Positions 48,291 through 59,013 of a stretch of 64,000 bases of DNA are shown here, one piece after another. Within the stretch, counting starts at the first letter, position 1, and each line of letters starts with the position of its first letter. Source of the DNA: Lepturacanthus savala (lineage: Eukaryota; Chordata; Actinopteri; Scombriformes; Trichiuridae). The notes beneath the pieces are model-generated. The model was not told the origin of the DNA. It saw nothing but the letters and a program-made list of their open reading frames with translations, and did not search any database. Where the stretch lies: the NCBI GenBank assembly GCA_030544235.1, contig CM060466.1, positions 19,693,575 through 19,757,574 of the forward strand, in the 5' to 3' direction. A program made the position numbers and the translations under genes.

Positions 48291-50473
48291 TTATAATTAA
48301 AATAAAGACACTGCTCACTGATTATTTTGCTTGTTAGGATGCAAACATCTAGAAAGTTGGCACTAAACATAAAGTGAAGAGATTAGAAGTTATTACTATT
48401 TATCCTCTGGGGATCATAAAAAAGTTTATAGCAATCCATTAAATACTTGTTGAGATATTCCAGTTTGAAAAACTGATTAACGTCATCATCACCGAGTCAT
48501 GAAATGCTTCAACGAAAAACACCAGATAGGTTCTAGAGACACTCGTCTCTATATCTTTCACATAATGTGACAGCTCAGCTAATAATTACAGAGAAACCCA
48601 ACCTCAATAACTAAATTTCTCCAACTCTCTCTGGAGTTATCTGAGAGGAAGGTTAATGATTATAGTTTGTCCTGAAACAACAAATGAACATTGGACCAGA
48701 TTGTTTGTATTTAATCATTCTTCCTGTTCATACTGTGGTTTGTTCCCTGTTTGTGGGAACAGTGTTTTCCTGTTAAGCTGCTTTGAAAGCATAGTCATAA
48801 AAATAAGGATTTTGGTTCTAAAAAGATTCACATTTAAAAGATGTTGACCTGATTTGACACATTTGGACGACTGATCAAATACTTTTATATAATTTTTTGC
48901 ATAGGAAATGGCTTGTGGATTTTATCCTCCATCATTTAAATTGTAAATGCATTATTAAGGATATTCCAGTAGTGGGAATTAACTCACTACATTTACCCAA
49001 GTACTGTACTTAGGTTCATTTGTGTGGTTCTTTACCTGCTTAATTCACCTGTGCTACTTATACTGCGCTAGATTTACCTTTAGTTACTTGTCAGATGCAG
49101 ATTTGACATAATTGATAATATTATAACTTGTGTTAAACATGAAACCAGTGGTTTCCAAAGGTCTTACAGAAAGAAAGTGTGTACTCAGATCACTTTTAAC
49201 ATGTCTAGACATTTTTAACAGATTAACCAGACAGTGATTTTTTTTCTCTAAGCTTCTCACATGGTTTCATTTTAATTTCACCAGAAATTCTAACACTGGA
49301 AAAAAAAGTCCAACATGTGAAAAGAGATTTTGGTTTCTTCTTCTTCATCTCACAACAGCTCAGATAGAGCAGAAACAGAGGTTTGCTGATGGGTCAGTGA
49401 CAAATAATATAAAACTAGTTGATAACACATGTTTTTAATTTATTTTATAAGCTTTTTACAGGAGTTAAACTATCTGGTACCACGTTTTTTAGGGTTACAC
49501 CACATGACAATTTTGTCACTGACCCTAATACTTCTGTACCTGATTGTTTTCATGCAGTATTTTTACTGGTATTTTTACATTGATGAATTGGTACTTTTAA
49601 TTTAATAATGATCTGAATATTTCTTCCACAACTGGGATCTTCCAATGGTCAGAACAGTGGGGCTGGTGGTGATGACAAAAGAAACACCTGCTTTAATAAT
49701 TATTTACACACCTGACTATCGCTTTAAGACTGACTAATAACAAACTGAATCTGTCCTTTATACACTACCCTGAAAAAGTTTGGGGTCACTTAGAAATTTC
49801 CTGTTTTTTGAAAGAAAAGCACTGTTTTTTTCAATGAATATAACTTTAAATTAGTCTGAAATATACTCTATACATTGCTAATGTGATAAATAACTATTAT
49901 AGCTGCAAATGTCTGGTTGTTGGTGCAATATCTACATAGGTGGAAGGCTAATGGATGATTAGAAAACCCTTGATGCTATCACAAACAGTTTAGCTGCTTA
50001 GAGAAGCTAGAACACTGACCTTCCTATGATAAAAGCAAAGTTTGAGGAAAAAAAATAATGATTTAAAATACAAATCATTATTTCTAACCTTTGTCAATGT
50101 CCTGACTATAATTTTCTGTTCATTTTACAACTCATGGTGGTAAATAAAAGTGTGACTTTTCATGGAAAACACAGAATTGTCTGGGTGACCCCAGACTTTT
50201 GAACAGTGGTGTAGAGCAAAACAGCAGCAGGATGCGAGGGGTGACAGAATTCTCTGTAACACCGGTGGCTCAAACCTCTCGGGTTACTGGTCTACAGGCA
50301 TCGCTACGGGTCAAAGGACTCCACACTTCACGGCTACAACAAGTGTCATGTCTGACCCGGTGTCTCATCCTGAACAGACTCGGGGTGTCGACGAACGGAC
50401 TCGTCACGTCTTCGTCGTCCGACACGTCGATGTGGTTCCAGACGCTGTAGTCGATGCCCGCTGAGGCGCTCAT
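40877..50473 (-). CDS. cdc37: CDC37, Hsp90 co-chaperone for protein kinases
   Basis: Cytosolic co-chaperone that delivers kinases to Hsp90. Eight exons in transcript order: 50473-50357, 47897-47601, 47513-47408, 45926-45811, 45679-45557, 43071-42889, 41228-41157, 40990-40877; all phases join to 375 residues (human 378, also eight exons). The N terminus DYSVWNHIDVSDDED holds Ser18, equivalent to the CK2 site Ser13 of human CDC37; it begins five residues earlier than the mammalian protein. Exon 2 encodes the charged coiled coil ending PWNVDTISKEGFSK. The Hsp90-contact segment KHFGMLRHWDDSQKYLSD (Met175-Leu176) spans exons 3 and 4. Exon 5 has ALMEQVAHQAIVMHFILELA; exon 6 has KRLGPGGLDPVEVYGSLPE; exon 8 has CIDSGLWVPDSG and an acidic end. 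CDC37 next to PDE4A matches human 19p13.2. No defect seen. Confidence 0.96.
41590..41760. repeat. Interspersed repeat fragment
   Basis: Contains AGGCAAGTTTAGTGCACATA and GTAATTCAAAGTGCTTTACA followed by AAACATTAAAAGCA, a phrase that recurs widely in teleost genomes. Family not named with certainty. Confidence 0.4.
42812..42883. repeat. (GT)n microsatellite
   Basis: GT dinucleotides with two GGT interruptions, ending at the donor of CDC37 exon 43071-42889. Confidence 0.95.
43690..44056 (+). mobile_element. Full-length tRNA-headed SINE with target-site duplication
   Basis: Head GGGCGACACGGTGGCGCAGG contains an A-box-like TGGCGCAGGGG and a B-box-like GGTTCAAGACC (43745-43755), the pol III promoter elements of tRNA-derived SINEs. 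The tail ends in GACTGACTGAC-type repeats. A perfect 14-bp duplication, TGGACTTAAATCAA, flanks it (43676-43689 and 44057-44070). In CDC37 intron 5. Two older copies lie at 2009-2301 and 35266-35608. Confidence 0.85.
44400..45470 (+). other. Possible solitary LTR-like block
   Basis: About 1 kb unlike its surroundings: a TATA-type box (GATATAAAAGC, near 44519), a GC-richer transcribed-looking stretch, and AGAAGTGGTGCCCCGAC near 45345, which resembles the primer-binding area after an LTR. No gag, pol or env frames are seen, and I could not define both ends or a duplication. Confidence 0.25.
48261..48286. repeat. (TA)n microsatellite
   Basis: Short TA run in CDC37 intron 1. Confidence 0.85.
49390..49525 (+). 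repeat. Unnamed repeat family, copy
   Basis: Carries AACTAGTTGATAACACATG and the core ATCTGGTACCACGTTTTTTA followed by GGGTTACACCACATGACA; compare 50740-50930, 53500-53720 and the inverse of 29460-29720. Confidence 0.55.
49761..50213 (+). mobile_element. Tc1-like MITE, copy 2
   Basis: Begins TACACTACCCTGAAAAAGTT and ends with the inverted AGACTTTTGAACAGTGGTGTA; shares the family interior (ttgatgctatcacaaacagt, tgacttttcatggaaaacac) with 31593-32077. It stops about 145 bp short of the CDC37 exon 1 donor, within intron 1. Confidence 0.65.
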
Positions 50474-50680
50474 CCTCTCCTGGGACCGGCAGGGTCTGGT
50501 TCGGCCTCCAGGGGAAAAGGAGAAGGAGACGATACAGCAGCAGAAGTAAAGAAGAAGAAGAAGAGGAGGAGTAGAAGAAGCTGGTAGTTCTCTGAACCTC
50601 TTTAAAGAAGCTTAGCAGCAACAATCCTTTTACACAAATCTCATTACCAGCGGCAGCTCTGTGCGTCATTAAGACTTTAG
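50474..50680 (-). promoter_or_regulatory. CDC37 5' UTR / proximal promoter
   Basis: Immediately upstream of the CDC37 ATG. The transcribed strand is rich in CTT/CTC runs (GAA runs on the plus strand, about 50540-50580). No TATA box is evident and the start site is not fixed. Confidence 0.35.
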
Positions 50681-50739
50681 TGTATTTACATCTTTAGTGT
50701 ATTTATTAAGAGGTACATTTTTTTAAATACTATTTTTGT

Positions 50740-50930
50740 AGATGGGTCACTTACAAATAATGTTTGGCCAGATAGAAAAGCCCAAACATTTTTATTACAG
50801 TTTTAAGAAGCGTATAAAACTCGTTGATAGCATGTGTTTGTAATCTTTTAAAACCTTTTTATGAGAGATAAATTATCTGGTACCAAGTTTTTAGGGTTAC
50901 ACCACATGACAGTTTTGTCAATGACCCAGA
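50740..50930 (+). repeat. Unnamed repeat family, copy upstream of CDC37
   Basis: Contains the core ATCTGGTACCAAGTTTTTAG then GGTTACACCACATGACAG, and the AAACTCGTTGATAGCATGTG block. Confidence 0.55.
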
Positions 50931-51040
50931 TAACAAATGGCATAAAGCTTGGCTTGAAACTTTAAAATCTTGTATTTCAATTAAATAAGAGAATTGCATT
51001 TAAAGATATTATAATATTATTATAATTAGATATTATAGAC

Positions 51041-51041
51041 A

Positions 51042-51102
<61 letters not shown>
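51041..51102. repeat. (AAT)n microsatellite
   Basis: Trinucleotide run immediately before the MITE fragment at 51104. Confidence 0.95.
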
Positions 51103-51103
<1 letters not shown>

Positions 51104-51550
51104 GACAGCTCTGGAGAAATATTAAAAAATAAGAGACCACTGCAAAATTATCATATTTCTTTCAGATTTTACTACTTATATGTATAGGTATGTGTTTGGC
51201 AAAATGAACAATTTCCCCCAAAATTCCAAATTAAAATATTATTGTTTAGAGCATTTATTTGCAGAAAATGACAAATGGTTAAAATAATAAAAAGATGTAA
51301 TATTTTCAGATCTTAAACTGCAAAGAAACAAGCTCAAATTCATTTTAAAACAACATAATACTAATGTCCAGAAGAATTCAGAAATCAATATTTGGGCAAT
51401 AACCCTTATTTTTAATCACAGCTTCCATGTGCCTTGTCATGCTCTCCACAGTCTTTACCATTGCTCTTGGCTGACTTTAATCCACTCCTGGTGCCTCTTT
51501 AATCGGAATGAGGTGTACATGTGTTGGAATTCAACAAACGCTGGAATGGA
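51104..51550. mobile_element. MITE fragment of the 'ACAGCTCTGG...AGAGACCACT' type
   Basis: Left end GACAGCTCTGGAGAAAT then AAGAGACCACTGC, a frequent fish terminal motif; the interior (cagaaatcaatatttgggca, gcttccatgtgccttgtcat) belongs to the same family. Right end is missing. Confidence 0.5.
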
Positions 51551-51559
51551 ATGGCTGGA

Positions 51560-52172
51560 ATACATGTAGAGATCCTGATTTGATCCTGATCCAACACTTA
51601 TATTCCCAGATTCTGTGACATTGATAACAAATGCACCTTTTTATAAAATCCAACCTGAAGATGTAACCCATTTATTTTATGATTGCTCACATAGTAGGAA
51701 AACTATATACTATGTAAAACAACAAACTAATTTAATATTAAAGGAAAAATTGAATCAAAAAACAAAAAAAATTAAGCTATATTATTAATCTATACTATTA
51801 GGTAAATTTCACATCCATAAATGTAAATTCCAAAACTCATCACCATCATTTAAATAATTTCTGATTGAAATTGATTTTTATCTTAAATCTATTAAACTAA
51901 AAATAAAAAATATACATTAATATATGATATCTACTCTACATTTTTTAATCATTAATAAACTGTCAAAATTATCATCATTATTATTATATTATTATTATTT
52001 CAAAAGATTAAATTATAAAGTCTGTTTTTGTGTGTTTTCTTTATTTGATATACAATTGTGTATTCCTTTATTATATGTTTATTATACATTTTCATGTTTT
52101 TAACTAATGTATGTGAACTGGACTGCCTCAATTGTTTGTAGTTTGAATTGTTAATAAAGCTTTGGAAAAAAA
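51560..52172 (+). mobile_element. 5'-truncated LINE (L1-like) 3' end
   Basis: One frame reads PEDVTHLFYDCSHSRK, which resembles the C-terminal H...C segment after reverse transcriptase in fish L1 elements, followed by stops. The 3' end reads TTGTTAATAAAGCTTTGG and an A-rich tail, as expected for target-primed insertion. Dead copy. Confidence 0.5.
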
Positions 52173-52339
52173 TAGTTTATTTTCGTTTCCATGGTATTAG
52201 CCGTTAGCATCGTGTGACTCTTCAGTCTCAAAGGCAACCTCCCAAAACTGAGATACGGGCTTCGTAAATTTCGCCTCTTCTTGTTCCTACGTAAACAATT
52301 AACAAGAAACAGTATTCGGATTAAAGCCAAACCTATTAT

Positions 52340-52633
52340 CATAGTATACGGTGTACTCCTTTACTTAAATATTGCGTATTTCTTTCAATAAAAGGGTGTT
52401 TTATCTCGCGGAGCCTCTAACGTCCCCTAAAGTCTCCTAAAGTCCCCTAAATCTTCAGCTGCCGAATTTTAAGTTTCAGCCGCGCCACAGCGCCCCCACC
52501 TCTGGTACACTGCATATCAGGTGAAACCCGGAATTACACTTTCTAAGGGGGATTTTGGGGTAACGTAAAAGAAAAAACCCTTTTTATGGGAAAGTTCGCA
52601 ATTTTTAAGCAAACGAACACACCGTATACTATG
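52340..52633. mobile_element. 294-bp element with imperfect terminal inverted repeats
   Basis: CATAGTATACGGTGT (52340-52354) is perfectly inverted as ACACCGTATACTATG (52619-52633), and similarity continues inward for about 20 more bp (TTACTTAAATATTGCG against TTGCTTAAAAATTGCG). The interior is CpG-richer than flanks. Family unknown. Confidence 0.5.
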
Positions 52634-55600
52634 ACAACAACCGCGGCTTTAAGGTAAGCACGGTGTTTTTTGTATTATTTAATTCAGGGAAAAGTAGAGG
52701 CAGAAAGTGAGGAGTCGGTATCTTATTTGTGGGTTGGTTGTAAGACTAGAGTGGAGTCTGAAGAGTTTCATGTTAGAATACATTGCTTTGTGCTCCCCTT
52801 GAATTTAAAAGAAATGGTCAATAAAAAGATTAATAAATAAAGGTGGAAATAAAAATACACATTTTGTTTGAAAATATTTATTAAATAAAATCCAGATTAG
52901 AAAATATCATTTATTATATCATTTATAATTTTTATGGATGTGTTGTCTTTTCACTATGTCACATCTGTAGTTTATTTGTCCCACTGCTTCAGTGTCTACA
53001 TCCAGCAGAAAAGAGATTTCTTTTTATTCGGTGTGTAATAAACAGTGATTGGTTGTGGTTCCTGGTGTCAGGATGCACAGATGTTTCCTCTGGAAATGTT
53101 GGTGATTATACTGTGAACTTATGAACCACAATATTCACACTATTAGTGATGATTGCAAAAAAAGGGTAAGCTGTAATCTTTTCCTGTCAGTTGTACTGCA
53201 GGGATTTTATTGAGGTTTGGATGCGAATTAAATACTGAGACAAACAGCAGTTGTGTAAGATCACATATTGTGGAATGAGTTAGGTATGATATGACTGCTA
53301 CTTTATCAGAAGATTATCTGCTATTGATTAATAATTGAAGTTCTTTCCTTCCCCCATCTCCTCCCAGTACCTACAGGAGAGGTAGCACGGGAGGGGAGGA
53401 AACAAGTAGGAGTGAAGTATTTATACATTCCAGTTAAAGATCCAAATGCCTCAAGAGTTTTGAATCGTGTAAACAGGAAATCTACAATTTTCCCTGTACT
53501 TTTGGACATGAAAATGTCAAATGGTGGAAATGAAAAAGAATATTTAATCCACCTTGAATATAAATCTAGTTTTCAAACCTTTTTTAAGTTAAAAAGGTTA
53601 AGATAAACTATTTGGTACCAAGTTTTTAGAGTTACACCATTTTTGACGTTATCCCATATACTGTAAGACACATATAGAAGATGTGTGTAATGTATTCTTT
53701 TTAACCAGTAATTTATTTTATTATTGGGTCATTAATTATCATGTCAGTCACTTTAAAAAACAAATTATAAAAAAAGACTTGGATGGATGTTAGTTTTATG
53801 TACAAAGTATCACCATTTATTTCACAAGTTTTGTAAATGTATTTAAGTTAAAATTAAACTTGTACAAACCTCAAATTTCCTTATCGGACTATTAATATAC
53901 AGACTTTGCTTAGCTACAGTTGCTGTGTCAGCAAGCGTGGGTCAGTGAATGCACCGTCATGCCAGTGCTTTCAGTGGTTCACAAGTACATGTAAAGTTCC
54001 ATGAATAAGAATATTCTAAGAATGTTCACATTGCTTTATCTATTTTTACACAACCATTCTAAGTCATTTGCAATAGCATATTTCCTATTTAATCATAGGC
54101 TGCAATCTTTCAATAAAAATGAATCTTATAATCAAACTGTCTGTCTGCATGACTCCGTTAATTCATAATCCTGCATAAAATTGTGGACCGGTTTTACAGC
54201 TTATATGAATATTATATAAAATAATATGTGCCTGTTTGTTTTTGGTTGTTTATTTACTTCATTGACAAACCTCCTCTGTGTATTTTTTTCAGAAATGTAT
54301 TTGTGAAAAAGGACAAAGGTAATAGTAATTTATCATTTTCTTACTGTCAAATCTGCTGAAAGATAAGCCAGATATAGCTTCTTAATTCACTGAGTTTCAT
54401 TGTCAGACATAAAGGACTAATACACCAACTCTGCATGAATCAGTGGCTGAAAATAGTCCCAGAGAAAAGCATCATTTAGTGCCAAGCTGCTAAATACAGC
54501 TGATGAGCATTTCAGCTCTGGGCTGAAACACGTTCAGTCCTCGTTGTCCATATGCTTACATGATGCCTCGCCCATGAAGACTTCACGCTTCATTAGGCAC
54601 AGGAATGTGTTTAGACTGTAGACGAAAAACATCCTTCAATTTGTACTTTCCCTTGCGAGTCTTCTTGTAGTTGTAGTGAATACAGCAGGCGACCACCATC
54701 AGAAGCAAAATAAGGGCTGTCAGGATGCCCAAAATGAGGCCAAGGTGGCTCTCTGCAGAGAGAAAACAAGAACAAGGAGTATTTTACATCAGACCAATGA
54801 AGGAGTCACTTTTTTAAATTTCTCTCAACTGTAATATTGCAGTTATTCATCTGTGACTCATATTTTTTAGCAACAATCATAACCCTGGAGGCTGAAAAAT
54901 GACAAAGCTATGAACTCACCTATGACATGGACGTCAAACGTCACAATGACTTCCTTAGCGTCGTTCTGTACAACACATTTGTATGTCCCTTCATGCTCCA
55001 GAGTTACAGAGTTGATATAGAGAATGGCTTCATTGGACTGACTCATTGACGGGTGCGACCATGTGTACAAGGGCCTGGGGTTTCCTACAGCGGAGCAATT
55101 GAGCTGCAGAGGGTTTCCTACTGTGACGGTGACCCGCTCTGGTTGTGACGGCTCTGTCAGGTCTGCATGTTGAATGAGAGGGGGGAGAAATACAAAACCC
55201 ATCAGAGTCACTTTGGTATGTAAATATCCACTTGATATAGGGTGGGAGCCCTAAACCTTAAATGGCCCATTTTACCTGATATCATCCTATTTAAAAGTTT
55301 ATCTGAAGCAATATGAAGTTAAAAGCTGAAAGTTACATTCTTTTCATTGCCAAGATGTCTGTGTAGATTCTCACTCATCCAGGTCATTGTAGTCAAGGGG
55401 TTTTTAAAAAGTAGGCAACTGGACTTTTTCTTTGAGCTTGAAGACGTTTCACCTTTCATCCGAAAGGCTTCTTCAGTTCTAGCCTGATGATGGAAACCAG
55501 GAGCTATATCTCTGGATCACTCCACCCTCTGTGATCCAGAGATATAGCTCCTGGTTTCCATCATCAGGCTAGAACTGAAGAAGCCTTTCGGATGAAAGGT

Positions 55601-56953
55601 GAAACGTCTTCAAGCTCAAAGAAAAAGTCCAGTTGCCTACTTTTTAAAAACCCCTTGATTTTCATTGCCAAGTTTCTCTTTTTGTTACTGTATTTATACT
55701 ATATCACCATGGCTCAACAGACTGTCCAGGGAAACATACAGAGGGAATTTTCTGCTATTCATGAGGTAAATGTGGCAAATATCCACTTGATGTAAGTAAT
55801 TCAGACTAGCAAACCATCATATAAGCTTAAAATGAACTTACAATTGCATTTTTGCACAAAATGACTATGTGGAAATTCTGTTGATTTTGTAAATTACAAG
55901 TAAATGATCTGAAAGAAGCTGTTTTCAAAGAGTTGTGTGTTTTGTTCTCTATGTTTGTTCTGTCCTCGTCAGATCAGAGATGAGACGTGTGTGCATGGTG
56001 TTGTCAGACTCACAGTGGACGGAGGCGGTGAGTTTTTCGGACTTCACCACTGGAGGAGGCTGTGGTCCTTCAGCTCCCAGCTCTAACTTGGCTTCACACC
56101 AGAACTGGCCTCCGTCATCTTCTTCACTCAGGGTGATGTTTAGGGTGAAGGTCTCATCAACCGGTTTTTTCTTATCATTACTGCTGACATTTTTTTGGGC
56201 CAGTTCTCTCTCTCCATTGTAGAAAATCACAGTGACTTTACCAACAGGAGCAACTTCCTGAACTTTGCAATCCAGCGTGTATGATTGTCCCGCAAACATC
56301 GGCCCAGAGTCATTTAAGAAGCTGAAATTGACGTTCTTTGGAGGCTCTGAGGAGACAAGACACAGAGATATAGAGAGATATAGACAGTGTGACAATAGGG
56401 AAACACCAAAATTTATCAAACATACTCATTTTGTCACGCGGTGAGGCCATGTTGGGTTTTGTCTTGTCATTTTGTCTTGTCATTTCCTGTTTTATTTTTA
56501 AAGATAACTCTCCTCTCTTTTCAGGTCACTTGTCCTTCCTCATGTGTCATCGGTCTGATTGTCGGCCCCGCCCTGATTGTTTACACCTGTTCCCCATTAC
56601 CCGGTGTATATCTTGTCTGTGTCTCCCCTTGTCTTGTGTTGAAGTGTTTTGTCTTGCGTTCATCAAAGCTCTGTTCCCAGTTTCTAAAGCCATAGCCTTG
56701 TTATGCGTGTTTCTTTGTTTTTTTTTGACCTTGTAAGAGTGATTTTCTGTTGTAGTTTTGTAGCGTAGCCATTTGTTTTCCCTCGTTAGTATAGTTAATG
56801 TTTTTTCAGCCCTAGAGTAGATTAATAATCAGGATATATTCAGTTAATGTTGTTTAGCCTTTTTGTTTTTCCTCGCAAAGAGTGATTTTGAGTTTGATAA
56901 AAGTGATTTTCATTTTTTCTAGCCTTCATATTTACGACGGGTCCTGACACATT

Positions 56954-57018
<65 letters not shown>

Positions 57019-58955
57019 CAGGAGTATTTTTGTTCCACAGCAACAAGTTTACTTACGGTAGACAGTAACAGGCAGGGTGCTACTCTTCTGTCCGCCATCC
57101 TCATCAGCATAGTAACACATTAGCCGAGTATCCCATTCAAACATTTTGTCAACTTTCCATTTAATTTTGTTTGTTTCAAGCTGTATTTTTTCTCCCAAAG
57201 ACTTTTCCAAATTAAAGAGTATCCCGCTTGTGTTGGTGTGCTCGCACAGATGTAACACGCACACAGCAGAGGTCGGGTCTCCGTACTTCACCACCAATCT
57301 GGACGGGGCGAAATCAAAAGACGTCTCTGTAAGACAAACGAGAAATGAGAGGAGACATGAGATGATCAGCTCCATTCAATTACAAATTACGACACACAAC
57401 TGAATGAAAGCACATGAAGTCATTGCTGATCAGTTAATCAATAATCAGTGCTGTATCTTGTAACTAATTTATATGTTTCCTCCACAGTAACTATCTCTAC
57501 TTAATGGCTGGATGTTGCAGGTCTGCAATGCAAACTCAACATTCGCAGTCGTCCTACTTACAATTTACTTTTTCAGCAATATATTTAAGTACATCACAAA
57601 GCACAAAGGCACGTTTTAGCCTATAGGGTGACATCAGGTAAATTGGGCCATTTTTTGTTAAATCGCTTGGGACATTAACACAATACCAAATATGCCTTTT
57701 CCATGTATATTTATGATTAATGATGACTGTTTCTGATCATTTTGTGTTGGAATTATGTTATAAAGATAATTATTTAGGCCATACATCCTGAAACATCCAT
57801 TTTTTAAATTATTTAATTTTTTTTTTTTTTGCAAGAGGGGTTTCAAGTAAAATGGGGCAGTCAAACGACAAAGGTAAATTTAATTAAATTTAATTTATTA
57901 TCAGTTTTAATGTTAAAACATAATTGCTTAGCACCACACAACTTTTAAAATGCATTAAACAAACTCATATTGCTGCTATTAAAACAAGAACAGATCCGTT
58001 ATATGTTGTACACACATGCTAACACACCGATTCATACAAGCTAAGCTAACACTACACAACCACTGGTCATATGTAACAAGCTAAGTTACACAAACACAGC
58101 AAAAGTAGTGACTACTTTGATTTTCATTAATTTCACATGAAAATCAACATACTGTACATGTTTTAGTAGTTTTAGAACCAAATGTCACCCACATGTGTGT
58201 AGCTGAAATCATGTGGCCCGTTTTAGCTTGGGGGGGGGGGGGGGAATTAAGGCAAAACTGGGCCACCAAGATAAACCATTATTTCTGATGGATGCCATCA
58301 AGACAGATATCATGCATAGTTTTCTTTTATGTTCATGTTTGTTTTTTAATAGATTGATCGTCCGTATAACAGTTAGATTAGTTAGATTAATTAATTAGAA
58401 GTTAGATTTCTCATGCCAGGCTACTTAACAGACAAGAACCTACTACATGTATGTTATTCTATTTATCACACACTACAACTACTGTACAATATAGCAAATG
58501 ATGACAGAAAATCGAAAACCAGATCATTTATTCTGAAACAGTAATTTAATCTATTATTTTCGCTTTCATTCCTGGCATAGCGGACATTACAAATAAACAG
58601 CGTCGTAAACCGCTTTTAAGAGCGAATACAGACGCGTCAAAGTCAAACTCACCACAGCTGGATACATGGAAGTCTTGCAGAAAGTTCGACAAGGAAACAA
58701 CGAAAAATGCGTAATAGAAAAACATTTTCCCCTGTGATTAGAGCGAGACAAACGTGTCTAGTCCAGCGGAGGACAGAGATATAGACTGTAAGTGAAAGCA
58801 AAAGTGTTAGAGAATAAAAGACGGAGAAGCGAGCGAGGAGGCAGCGCCTGTTAACCTCACGTCATTAGATTAAGAATGGAACGGAACCTCGGGGTTTTTT
58901 GTGGAAATTCCCGGAAATACACGATGACGGTGATATTCTAAATTACATCTGCCCT

Positions 58956-59013
<58 letters not shown>

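Larger units (their letters stand above)
50681..54582. other. CDC37-ICAM intergenic region, repeat-rich
   Basis: Holds an (AAT)n microsatellite, a MITE fragment, a LINE 3' end, a 294-bp inverted-repeat element, two copies of an unnamed repeat and the first two candidate exons of a possible plus-strand gene. The left end (about 50700) is probably CDC37 promoter DNA; the right end below 54583 is ICAM-like 3' UTR. No TYK2-like kinase sequence is visible. Confidence 0.5.

Noticed and set aside
54867..55211. Extra start codon (MTLMGF...) before Ig domain 3 as an independent gene
   Set aside because: It is intron read-through in front of ICAM-like exon 4; the exon joins in phase with exon 3.
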